Source of the DNA: Rhodospirillales bacterium BBD 1991-14
GTDB taxonomy: Bacteria; Pseudomonadota; Alphaproteobacteria; Kiloniellales; Kiloniellaceae
Direction of reading: 5' to 3'
DNA: 64,000 bases
NCBI GenBank assembly: GCA_001657395.1
Contig: LYSY01000002.1
Location: 186,001 to 250,000 of the forward strand
Shown: in pieces, positions 18,038 to 25,609 of the stretch
How the letters are laid out: each line of letters begins with the position of its first letter
Numbering within the stretch: the first letter of the stretch is position 1
Translations under genes and position numbers: made by a program
The notes under the pieces: generated by a model
Database searches by the model: none
What the model was told of the DNA's origin: nothing
Seen by the model: the letters and a program-made list of their open reading frames with translations, nothing else

Positions 18038-18196
18038 ATGGTCAAAACCGAAGCCATCTCCATCCGCGTTGAACCCGACATCAAGGCTGCCGCAAAGCAG
18101 GCTGCCGAAGAAGACCGTCGTAGCGTTGCGTCTCTCGTCGAGAAGGTCCTGGTTCAGTACCTAACTGAGAACGGCTACCTCAAACCCAAAAGCTGA
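18038..18196 (+). CDS. Small ribbon-helix-helix DNA-binding protein
   Basis: This protein of 52 residues begins MVKTEAISIRVEPDIKAAAK. The alternating strand (ISIRVEP) and two helices (IKAAAKQAAEEDRRS and ASLVEKVLVQYLTENG) match the Arc/MetJ RHH fold, as in antitoxin-like repressors. No clear ribosome site precedes the ATG. No toxin gene is adjacent; the divergent neighbour is an XRE protein. Base composition here is visibly less GC-rich than in the flanks, which suggests acquisition. Confidence 0.7.
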   Translation: MVKTEAISIRVEPDIKAAAKQAAEEDRRSVASLVEKVLVQYLTENGYLKPKS

Positions 18197-18218
18197 CGCA
18201 CTGCTGCCCAGCTTCACG

Positions 18219-18280
18219 CCCCACCCGCGATGGCTCCGGCGGGTGGCCCCATGGACCCTCGGATCAAGTCCGAGGGTGAC
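18219..18280 (+). repeat. Partial copy of the dispersed repeat
   Basis: The segment from CCCCACCCGCGATGG to CGAGGGTGAC resembles the second half of the 121-bp element and carries its own palindrome, CTCGGATCAAGTCCGAG. Confidence 0.5.
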
Positions 18281-18305
18281 AAGAGAGAGACGGCCAGACC
18301 GAGCG

Positions 18306-18426
18306 CCCCACCCGTCATACTCGGGCTTGACCCGAGTATCCATGGCAGGGCCAGACCCGGCCCCACCCGCGAAGACTCCAGTGGGCGGACCCAGGGACCC
18401 CCAAAAAGCCAAAGGAGATCGAGTCC
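18306..18426 (+). repeat. 121-bp dispersed repeat, right copy
   Basis: Direct repeat of 17404-17524. The first ~50 bases are almost identical and the remainder is about four-fifths identical by eye. With the partial copy at 18219 and a C/G-rich hairpin near 18507, it fills the 394-base gap before the SDR gene. I see no gene in that gap. Confidence 0.75.
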
Positions 18427-18506
18427 GAGGATCACAACGGAAGAGCGGCCAAAACCGGAAGTATCGAAGGGGGAGAGTGTTTTAGTTGAGCCGGCCTGAC
18501 GAGAAT

Positions 18507-18541
18507 CCCCTCCCCCCTTGATGGCGGGAGGTTGGGAGGGG
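18507..18541 (-). terminator. Hairpin downstream of the SDR gene
   Basis: CCCCTCCC and GGGAGGGG can form an 8-bp stem about 50 bases beyond the SDR stop codon at 18591. There is no T-run, so the role is uncertain. Confidence 0.3.
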
Positions 18542-18590
18542 GGTGAGCCCCGCGCTCATTGTCAGCCGATTCGCCCTTTATCGGTTCCGT

Positions 18591-19349
18591 CTAGATGCAG
18601 CGGCCGCCGTCCACTTCCAGCGTCACGCCGGTCAGAAACTCCGCCGCATCGGAGGCGAGGAAGAGCGTCGCCTCGGCGATGTCGTGCGGCGTGGAGAAGC
18701 GGCCCAGTGGGATGGTGGCTTCGAACTTCTGCCGGTTCTCCGGCGTGTCAGGCACGCCCATGAAGGTTTCCATCAGGGCCGTCTCGCCGATCACCGGACA
18801 GACGGCGTTGACGCGGATCCTGTCGGGCGCCAGTTCCACCGCCATGGACTTCGTCATCACGTTCACCGCGCCCTTGGAGGAATTGTAGACCGTCAATCCC
18901 GGGCGCGGCCGCAGCGCGGCGGTCGAGGAGGTGTTGACGATGCAGCCGCCGCCTTCGGCGCGCATCAGCGGTATGGCCGCCAGCGCGGCAAGATAGATCG
19001 CCTTTACGTTGACGGCGTAGATACGGTCGAACTCCTCCTCCGTCACCTCGGTCATCGGTTTGTTGCGGTGGGCGACGCCGGCGTTGTTCACCAGGATGTC
19101 GAGCCGCCCGTAGCTGTCGAGAGCCGCGCGCATCATCGTGTCGACGTCGTCCCTGCGGGTCACGTCCGCCGGCGCCGCCACCGCCGCGCCGCCGGCGCCG
19201 TCGATTTCTTGAGCGACGCGTTCGGCCGCCGCGCCGTCAATGTCGGCGACCACCACGCGCCCGCCCTCCGCGGCAAAGAGCTTTGCGATGCCCTCGCCGA
19301 AGCCCGAGCCGCCGCCGGTGACCACCGCGACCTTGCCGTGAAGCCGCAT
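18591..19349 (-). CDS. Short-chain dehydrogenase/reductase (3-oxoacyl-ACP reductase-like)
   Basis: This is a classical SDR of 252 residues. The cofactor motif is TGGGSGFGEG (11-20), the structural NNAG is at 88-91, and the catalytic residues are S141/S142, Y155 and K159. It ends with GVTLEVDGGRCI, usual in FabG-like enzymes. D36 after the second strand (VVVADID) suggests NAD rather than NADP. The frame continues far upstream, but the ATG at 19349 has TAAGGGAGGG in front and gives the standard N-terminus. The substrate cannot be deduced. Confidence 0.93.
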   Translation of the reverse strand: MRLHGKVAVVTGGGSGFGEGIAKLFAAEGGRVVVADIDGAAAERVAQEIDGAGGAAVAAPADVTRRDDVDTMMRAALDSYGRLDILVNNAGVAHRNKPMTEVTEEEFDRIYAVNVKAIYLAALAAIPLMRAEGGGCIVNTSSTAALRPRPGLTVYNSSKGAVNVMTKSMAVELAPDRIRVNAVCPVIGETALMETFMGVPDTPENRQKFEATIPLGRFSTPHDIAEATLFLASDAAEFLTGVTLEVDGGRCI

Positions 19350-19488
19350 CTTTCCCTCCCTTATAGTCTTTGAACCTATCTCTATCGAACAGACCAACCT
19401 AGCCCATGGCAGCACCCCAACCCAAGATCGCTGCCGCCCGATACCGGCGCTTTCGCCGCAGCAGGTCATGCGCCTATGATCCACCCCC

Positions 19489-20244
19489 ATGTGGGCAAGC
19501 GAGGAAATCCTGGTCGTGGCGGCGAGCTTTCTGCTGGCCGGCCTTGTGAAAGGTCTGGTCGGCCTCGGCCTGCCGACCATCGCCCTGGCGCTGCTGGCGA
19601 CCCAGATGGATCTGAAGGCGGCCATACCCCTGGTGCTGGTTCCTTCCCTGGCCACCAACATCTGGCAGGCGCTGGCCGGGGGCGCCCTGAAAACCCTGGT
19701 GCTGCGGCTCTGGATCTTTCTGCTGGCGGCCTGCGCGGCCATCTGGTTCGGTGCCGGCCTGCTGGCCGGGCTCGACGCCAGCCTGCCTTCGGGCCTCTTC
19801 GGCGCCCTGCTCTGCGTTTATGCCCTGGTCAGCCTGACCGGCCTGCAGATGCCGCCGCCGGGCGCGAAGGAACCCTGGCTGTCGCCGCCCCTGGGGCTGG
19901 TCAACGGCGCCATCACCGGGCTCACCGGGTCCTTCATCTTTCCCTCGGTGCTTTACCTGCAGGCCCTCGGCCTGTCGCGCGACCAGCTGGTGCAGGCCAT
20001 GGGCCTGACCTTTCTGGTCTCCACGCTGGCCCTCGCCGTCGCGCTCAGAGGTCATGCAATGCTGCCGACGGAGGCCGGTCTTCTGTCGGCGGTCGCCCTG
20101 CTGCCGGCGCTGGGCGGCATGGCGCTGGGGCAGGCTTTCCGCAAGCGCCTGCCGGAGGCGCGCTTCCGCAAGCTCTTCTTTGTCGCGCTCACCGCCCTCG
20201 GCGCCTATCTCGCCTGGGCCGCCTTTCTCGCGCCGCTATACTAG
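19489..20244 (+). CDS. Sulfite exporter TauE/SafE family permease
   Basis: This 251-residue membrane protein has about eight hydrophobic helices in two homologous halves. Each half carries the family pattern (GLVKGLVGLGLPTIALALLA near the N-terminus; PLGLVNGAITGLTGS at about 130-145). Members export or import sulfur-containing or other organic anions across the inner membrane. The substrate here is unknown. The next gene (DUF1330) follows after 25 bases and is probably co-transcribed. Confidence 0.9.
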   Translation: MWASEEILVVAASFLLAGLVKGLVGLGLPTIALALLATQMDLKAAIPLVLVPSLATNIWQALAGGALKTLVLRLWIFLLAACAAIWFGAGLLAGLDASLPSGLFGALLCVYALVSLTGLQMPPPGAKEPWLSPPLGLVNGAITGLTGSFIFPSVLYLQALGLSRDQLVQAMGLTFLVSTLALAVALRGHAMLPTEAGLLSAVALLPALGGMALGQAFRKRLPEARFRKLFFVALTALGAYLAWAAFLAPLY

Positions 20245-20269
20245 GCGGCCATAAATCGGGAGATATTTC

Positions 20270-20563
20270 ATGGCCGCCTACATCGTCGCTCACCTGGACG
20301 TCACCAACCCCCAAGCCTTCGAAGCTTACCGCGACGCCGTACCGGCGATCATCGCCGCCCACGGCGGGCGCTACCTCGTGCGCGGCGGCGCGGTGGAGAC
20401 CCTGGAGGGCGAATGGCGGGTACCGCGGCTGATCATCCTGGAGTTCCCGAACAAAGCCGCCGCCGAGGGCTTCTATCACTCCGCCGCCTATCAGGAGATC
20501 CTGCCCCTGCGTCTCGCCAATGCCGAGGGCACGGTCGCCATCGTCGAGGGGGTCGAAAGCTAG
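20270..20563 (+). CDS. DUF1330 domain protein
   Basis: This protein has 97 residues with the dimeric alpha-beta barrel pattern of DUF1330: MAAYIVAHLDVTNP, then FEAYRDAVPAIIAAHGGRYLVRGG, and ending EGTVAIVEGVES. It is a small cytoplasmic protein of unknown function. GGAGATATTTC precedes the ATG. Its stop codon overlaps the stop of the convergent DmdA-like gene within the sequence CTAG. Confidence 0.92.
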   Translation: MAAYIVAHLDVTNPQAFEAYRDAVPAIIAAHGGRYLVRGGAVETLEGEWRVPRLIILEFPNKAAAEGFYHSAAYQEILPLRLANAEGTVAIVEGVES

Positions 20564-21714
20564 ACCGTCTTCTTGCTGACGAAAGGCAGCGGGCTGACCC
20601 TTGCGTTTCGAACCGACGTTCCTGGCTGGCCCTCGGGCTGGCCCTCAGGCTGCACCGTCAGGGCCGTTCCCTCGGCGCTGTGCTCCGCGGCGACGAGGGC
20701 CAGGGCGATGGTCTGCTCCAGGCGCGGTGAATAGGTCACGCTGGTCACGCGGCCGATCGACTGCCCGTCCAGAACGACCGCGGCGCGCTCAAGACCCGCC
20801 GCAGCCTCGCGTCCGCCCTCAATGGTCAGGCCGGCAAGGCACCGGCGCACACCGTCCTGCGCGATGCGGGCGAGCGCCGCCTTGCCGATGAAGTCCGCCT
20901 CCTGCTCCAGGTCGACGAGACGGCCGAGATTCATTTCGTAGGGATTGTTCTCCAGGGTCATGTCGGCGCCATAGGAGAGCAGCCCGCCTTCGATGCGGCG
21001 CATGGCCGAGGGCGTGGCCGGGGCGATGCCGTGCGGTCGGCCCGCCTCCATAATGGTTTCCCAGAGCCGGTCGCCGTCCGCCCCGTTCTGCAGGTAGATC
21101 TCGTAGCCGCGCTCGCCGCTCCAGCCGGTGCGCGAGACGATCAGCGGCATGCCGTCCAGATCGAATTCTGCGAAGCGGAAGTACTTCAAGTCGTTCAGCG
21201 CGGCGCCGAACAGCGCCTCGCCCACCGTGGCCGCCAGCGGCCCCTGAAGCTGCAGGGGGGAGACATCCGGCTCGAAGACCTCCACTTCGTAGCCGCCGGC
21301 AAGCGCGATGCCCTTGGCCCAGAGCAGCACGTCGCTGTCGGCCAGCGAAAGCCAGAAGCGGTCCTCCGCCAGCTTCAATAGCACCGGGTCATTGACGATG
21401 CCGCCGCGCGCATCAGTCATCATCACGTACTTGCATTGCCCGACAGCGCAGGACGAGAGGTCACGCGGGCTCAGGCGCTGGACGAGGCGGGCGGCATCGG
21501 GGCCGGCGATCTCCACCTGCCGTTCCACCGCCACATCCCAGAGCGTGACGCCGTTCACCAGGTGCCAGTAGTCGGCCTCCGGGCTCTCGTAGTAGAGCGG
21601 CAGGTACATGTGGTTATAGACCGAGTAGGCCTTGCAGCCGTAGCGCTGGGTGGCGGCGAAGTACGGCGAGCGGCGCACCCGCGACGACAGCACGATGTTC
21701 GAGACGACGGACAT
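20560..21714 (-). CDS. DmdA-like aminomethyltransferase (GcvT family)
   Basis: This protein of 384 residues belongs to the folate-dependent GcvT superfamily. Its N-terminal half resembles dimethylsulfoniopropionate demethylase DmdA more than the glycine-cleavage T protein: KAYSVYNHMYLPLYY, DYWHLVNGVTLWDVAVERQV, MTDARGGIVNDPVLLKL and FWLSLADSDVLLWAKG. DmdA moves a methyl group from DMSP to tetrahydrofolate. Related enzymes in this clade act on other methylated compounds, so the substrate stays open. The C-terminus has a short QPEGQPEGQPG repeat. CGGAG precedes the ATG at 21714. Confidence 0.82.
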   Translation of the reverse strand: MSVVSNIVLSSRVRRSPYFAATQRYGCKAYSVYNHMYLPLYYESPEADYWHLVNGVTLWDVAVERQVEIAGPDAARLVQRLSPRDLSSCAVGQCKYVMMTDARGGIVNDPVLLKLAEDRFWLSLADSDVLLWAKGIALAGGYEVEVFEPDVSPLQLQGPLAATVGEALFGAALNDLKYFRFAEFDLDGMPLIVSRTGWSGERGYEIYLQNGADGDRLWETIMEAGRPHGIAPATPSAMRRIEGGLLSYGADMTLENNPYEMNLGRLVDLEQEADFIGKAALARIAQDGVRRCLAGLTIEGGREAAAGLERAAVVLDGQSIGRVTSVTYSPRLEQTIALALVAAEHSAEGTALTVQPEGQPEGQPGTSVRNARVSPLPFVSKKTV

Positions 21715-21880
21715 GACCGCTCTCCGGGAGGGAAGGGCTCAGGATCTCAGGGAAACTTGTTTTGGCGAAGGCATGCGGCAAGGGGCCGGGCCTGTCGCTC
21801 CCGAAGGCGACATGCGGTTATCCCAGGGGCGACCTGTCTGTGCGGCGACCTGCTTCTGCTCGCTCGGGGGCGGCTGTGCC

Positions 21881-22552
21881 CTAGAGCATGCTGTCCACGA
21901 AGCCCGGCGGGATCCAGCCGGCGCGCCAGGTCTCCAGCGGCACGACGTGGGCGGGGCGGCCGTTGTCCTCGAACCAGGTATCGATCGCGTAGGCCTTGCC
22001 CGTCTTCATCTCCTCGACCACGGCGGACTGATGCGGCCACTCGCCGTCGATCAGCAGGCCGCGCCCGGCCCAGCCGGTGATCTTGTGCCACTTCAGATAA
22101 CCGGCCCGGGCCATGAGGGTCAGGTAGACCGAGGTGTTGCTGGTCTCGTCCACGCAGTCGAGCTGGTCGTTGCCGCTGATGGCGTTGAAGGTGCCGGCCT
22201 CGTCATTGTGGGTGCCGGTCTGGCGGCCCACCGCCTCTTCCAGGATCGCTGTCGCCATGGCGATGCGGGTGCGTTCGATATCGGCGGAGGCCGCAGGCTC
22301 GGCAAAGAGATCGGCCACAGGGTCCCAGTCCATTTCGGTCAGCGAAACCTGGGAGACCAGGCGGCAGCCATGGCCATGGCAGATCGAGAAACTCTCCAGC
22401 TTGGCGCCGGTGAAATTGCGCTCGGCCATCAGGTCGTCGTAGTCGCCGCCGGGCGTGCCGCAGGCCGCGAGCAGCGCCATCGCGCCGCCGGCCAGAACCG
22501 GCCGCAGCCCAAAGGCCGCGCCCACCCGTCCTAGGCCAAATCCGAAGCTCAT
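21881..22552 (-). CDS. Hypothetical lipoprotein
   Basis: This protein has 223 residues with a lipoprotein signal: a hydrophobic stretch ending LLAAC, so C31 would be lipidated. The mature part has conserved-looking features (SICHGHGCRLVSQVSLTEMDW; GNDQLDCVDETSNTSVYL; GRPAHVVPLETWRAGW) and further cysteines that may form disulfides. I recognise no named family. It stands alone, with a 166-base gap to the DmdA-like gene in which I see nothing. Confidence 0.8.
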   Translation of the reverse strand: MSFGFGLGRVGAAFGLRPVLAGGAMALLAACGTPGGDYDDLMAERNFTGAKLESFSICHGHGCRLVSQVSLTEMDWDPVADLFAEPAASADIERTRIAMATAILEEAVGRQTGTHNDEAGTFNAISGNDQLDCVDETSNTSVYLTLMARAGYLKWHKITGWAGRGLLIDGEWPHQSAVVEEMKTGKAYAIDTWFEDNGRPAHVVPLETWRAGWIPPGFVDSML

Positions 22553-22666
22553 CCTTTCCCCCCAAAAAGAACCGATGCCCGGAGCAGGTTTGCTCCGGCG
22601 GCAACCCTTCCCTCACGGCGCCGGGCGCATTTAACCATTCCGGACATAGCGGCGCAAAGTCACAGT

Positions 22667-22695
22667 GGTGTTATAGGCGGGGGTGTTATAGGCGG
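22667..22695 (+). repeat. Short tandem repeat GGTGTTATAGGCGG (2 units)
   Basis: Two identical 14-base units with a 15-base period lie between the divergent lipoprotein and hemolysin III genes. They may affect either promoter or be a simple duplication. Confidence 0.5.
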
Positions 22696-22771
22696 CCCCC
22701 AACGGGAAGCCCCCCCTTGCGGCCGCGCCGGGGCCTGGGGGATGATGAGGTCCCAGGAAGAGGCGCCGGCG

Positions 22772-23479
22772 ATGTCCAAACCCCTGCACTTTCCGCAGTT
22801 CACCAGAGGCGAACGGCTGGCCGACGCCGTGGTCCACATCCTGGGCGTCAGCGCCAGCCTGGCCGCCGCGCCGGCGCTGCTGATCCTCGCGGTCTGGCAC
22901 AGCCAGTCCTCCCTCGCGCTGATCGAGCCCGGGCTTTCCGGTCCCGCCCTGTTCAACACCGCCAACCTCAGCCTTGCGGTCTATGGCCTGGGCCTGGTTG
23001 CCGTCTTCGCCTGTTCGGCGGCCTACAACATGGCCTGGCATCCGAACTGGAAGGAGGTGCTGCGGCGCCTCGACCATGCGGCCATCTTCGTCATGATCGC
23101 CGGCAGCTACACGCCCTTCTCCCTGGCGGTGATCGGCGGGACCTGGGGCTGGGCGCTCTTTGCAGTGGTCTGGGCCGTGGCGGCCCTGGGGGTGGCGCTG
23201 AAGCTCTTTCTGCCGCGCCGCTTCGAGCGGGCGGCCATCGTGCTCTACCTGGCCCAGGGCTGGTCCGTCCTCGTGGTCGTGGAGCCGCTGGCGGCGGCGC
23301 TCTCCACCCCGGCCCTCAGCCTGCTGGTCGCCGGCGGGGTGATCTACACCCTGGGCGTCGTCTTCCACCTCTGGCGCAGCCTGCCCTACCACAACGCAAT
23401 CTGGCACGCGCTGGTGCTGATCGCCGCCGCCTGCCACTACCTCGCCATCCTCGACGCCGTGGCGCTGGGGACGGGGTGA
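22772..23479 (+). CDS. Hemolysin III family (PAQR-type) membrane protein
   Basis: From the ATG at 22772 this is a 235-residue protein with seven predicted helices. An in-frame ATG at 22742 would add ten residues, but AGGAAGAGG lies at a proper distance before the later one. Family marks are FTRGERLADAVVHILG, SAAYNMAWHP, LDHAAIFVMIAGSYTPF, and a C-terminal HNAIWHALVLIAAACHY. These supply the Ser/His/Asp residues that bind metal in PAQR proteins. Despite the name, haemolytic activity is not implied. Confidence 0.9.
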   Translation: MSKPLHFPQFTRGERLADAVVHILGVSASLAAAPALLILAVWHSQSSLALIEPGLSGPALFNTANLSLAVYGLGLVAVFACSAAYNMAWHPNWKEVLRRLDHAAIFVMIAGSYTPFSLAVIGGTWGWALFAVVWAVAALGVALKLFLPRRFERAAIVLYLAQGWSVLVVVEPLAAALSTPALSLLVAGGVIYTLGVVFHLWRSLPYHNAIWHALVLIAAACHYLAILDAVALGTG

Positions 23480-23501
23480 AACGGTCAGACTTGCGGGGAA
23501 A

Positions 23502-23577
23502 TGGTGCCGCCTGCGTGACTTGAACACGCGACCCTCGCATTACGAATGCGATGCTCTACCAACTGAGCTAAGGCGGC
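23502..23577 (-). tRNA. tRNA-Thr (anticodon CGU)
   Basis: On the minus strand the acceptor GCCGCCT pairs with AGGCGGC. The D arm contains TAGCTCAGTTGGTAGAGC, the anticodon stem TCGCA/TGCGA encloses TTCGTAA (anticodon CGT), and the T arm has GTTCAAGTC. The CCA end is encoded (23502-23504). It would read ACG codons. Confidence 0.97.
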
Positions 23578-23754
23578 ACACATGAAGCCGGTCTTGAACC
23601 CGGCTACCTGAATCGGCGGGACCTTACGGCGAAGCCGTCGCCAACGCAAGTGCGGCAGGCCCCGGCAAACGTCCCTCGATCCCTAAGGGAACCGCCTTAA
23701 TCCAGGGTTAACGGCGCGCGCCAGCGCGCCTTGGCGTCATCCAATTCGGTTCCA

Positions 23755-23818
23755 GCCCGCTCCCCCTCCCGGCCACCCAGCGCCAGTATCCTATGGGTGG
23801 CCGGGAGGGGGAGCGGGC
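23755..23818. repeat. 64-bp perfect hairpin repeat, copy 1
   Basis: Two 25-base arms (left 23755-23779 starting GCCCGCTCCCCCTCCC, right 23794-23818) are perfectly complementary around the 14-base loop GCGCCAGTATCCTA. The same element occurs in reverse orientation at 32196-32259. It lies just downstream of hemY and may also act as its terminator, though no T-run follows. Confidence 0.85.
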
Positions 23819-23842
23819 CGGCACCGCAAAACCGGAACAACC

Positions 23843-25606
23843 CTAGCGGGGGTCGCGCTCGATGCGCGGGGGGACCGAGCCCTCGACCGCTGCCGCTTCC
23901 TCCGCATCTTCGTCGCCGAGTTCCGGGCGTTCGACCGTCCGGCTTGTGCTGGCGGGCGGCTCCTGGCCGTTCGGGCCGAGGCCGCCGGCCGGCGCAGCGG
24001 GTGGTGCCGGAGGCTTGGGCAAAGCTGGCTTGACGTCGGAGGGGCCGATTTCTGCCGGCGCTGCGGCGGGTTTCGCCGCTGCCGGGGCCGGCGTCTGCGG
24101 CGCCTGGGGCGGTGCCGCCTCGGTGGAGGCGGCCACGGCGGGCGTCTTCTGCGGCTCCCCGCCCTCGGGACGGTCGGGCGGCTGGTCCGGCAGCTTGGCG
24201 AGCGGCATGGTCACCGGGGCGACCCGGCTTTCGCCGGTGCGGGCGCCCTGCTTCGCGGTGATCTGGGCGAGCGCGGTGCCTGCGCCCGGCGCGGTCAGGC
24301 TGCCCACCCGCCGCGGGGCGCCCCAGGCCAGGGAGTCGAAGCTGCCGCAGGCGCCGCAATCGACGGACCAGCGCGCAGCCACCGCCCCGCAGGTGGTGCA
24401 GACCCAGGCGGGATCGCGCGGCGCCTCGCCGGCCCGCTCCAGCCAGGCGCGGGAAGCGGCGATGTCGCCGTGCTCGGACTCCTCCAGCCGGGCCATCAGC
24501 CGGCAGACATGGGCGCGGGCCGGGTCTTCGCCCTCCAGGGTCACCAGAATGCCGAGATGACGCCGCGCCTCGCCCCAGAGCCCGGCATCCAGGTTCGCTT
24601 CCGCCAGCGCCAGGTGGCTTTCCCGGTGGTTCGGGTTGAGCGCCGCCAGCTTGGTGAAGCGCTTGACCTGCTCCAGCGGCTTGGCGGCGGGCGCGGCCTG
24701 ACGGTAGAGCGCCGCCAGCTCCGCCGAGGGGCTGCGCGCCCAGATGCGCTCCACCACCTTGGCGGCCTCGCGGTACCGCTCGCTGTCCACCGCCAGGCGG
24801 GCATGCAGGACCGCCGCGGCCAGCAGGGCGGCATCGGCCTTCTGCGCCGTCCGGCTGAGGCTCAGCGCTTCGTCGCGCCGGCCTTCGGCGAGGGCCTTCT
24901 CCGCCTTGGCGAGGGTGATGACGGCCCCCTTGTGGTCGGCCTCCGGCTTTGCCAGGGCCTTGATCTTGGCGGCCTGCTTCAGGGCCGCCGCCGCGCCGTC
25001 GTAGTCGCCGGTGCGCTCGCTCAACTCGAAGAGGTTGGTCACAACCCAGGGCGTCTTGGGGCGCATGGCATGGGCCTCGCGCACATAGCCGAGCGCGCGC
25101 TGGTCGTCGCCCTTGCGCAGTGCCTGCATCAACAGGCCGCGCAGGCCAAGGAAGCGGGTTTCCGGCTTCTCCAGCATGGCGTTGAAATACTTCTCCGCCG
25201 CCAGTTCGTCGCCGTTGAGCTGGGCCGCCTGGGCCGACAGCAGCAGGGTGAGCGGCGGGTCCTCCAGCAGGCTGTCGGCCTTGCGCGACCAGCGCGCGGC
25301 CTCCTGCGCGTCGCCGGCGGCCACCGCCACCATGCCCTGGCTGAGCGCGCGGAAGCCGCGCCGGCGCCGGCTGGCGGAGAGCGCGCGGCCGATGGTGCCG
25401 GGCGTGCCGAGGATCAGGGTGATGATGCGGTAGAGAATGATGACCGCGACGGACAGCACGACACCGGCCAGCACCAGCATGCCGATCGGCGGTTCCATCT
25501 GGTAGCCGAGCCATTCGATGGAAACCCGGCCCGGATGTTCCGCCAGCCAAAAGGCGGCGAGAACCGCCAGGGCGGCGAGCGCGACGAAGACGATGACGCG
25601 GCGCAT
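23843..25606 (-). CDS. hemY: HemY-like TPR membrane protein
   Basis: This protein of 587 residues has two N-terminal membrane segments (about 4-22 and 41-60), followed by the HemY N-domain and TPR-like helices (about 90-395). This layout is found in HemY proteins encoded next to hemC/hemD. The tail carries a four-cysteine zinc-ribbon-like motif (C403, C406, C417, C420; CTTCG...CGACG), then a long Pro/Ala-rich disordered end. It starts three bases downstream of the mitofilin stop, so the two are surely co-translated. The exact function is not established. This HemY is not protoporphyrinogen oxidase. Confidence 0.87.
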   Translation of the reverse strand: MRRVIVFVALAALAVLAAFWLAEHPGRVSIEWLGYQMEPPIGMLVLAGVVLSVAVIILYRIITLILGTPGTIGRALSASRRRRGFRALSQGMVAVAAGDAQEAARWSRKADSLLEDPPLTLLLSAQAAQLNGDELAAEKYFNAMLEKPETRFLGLRGLLMQALRKGDDQRALGYVREAHAMRPKTPWVVTNLFELSERTGDYDGAAAALKQAAKIKALAKPEADHKGAVITLAKAEKALAEGRRDEALSLSRTAQKADAALLAAAVLHARLAVDSERYREAAKVVERIWARSPSAELAALYRQAAPAAKPLEQVKRFTKLAALNPNHRESHLALAEANLDAGLWGEARRHLGILVTLEGEDPARAHVCRLMARLEESEHGDIAASRAWLERAGEAPRDPAWVCTTCGAVAARWSVDCGACGSFDSLAWGAPRRVGSLTAPGAGTALAQITAKQGARTGESRVAPVTMPLAKLPDQPPDRPEGGEPQKTPAVAASTEAAPPQAPQTPAPAAAKPAAAPAEIGPSDVKPALPKPPAPPAAPAGGLGPNGQEPPASTSRTVERPELGDEDAEEAAAVEGSVPPRIERDPR

Positions 25607-25609
25607 GGA

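Noticed and set aside
23697-25550. Minus-strand frame of 617 codons overlapping hemY
   Set aside because: It is a shifted frame of hemY with Arg/Gly/Pro-rich composition and no domain.
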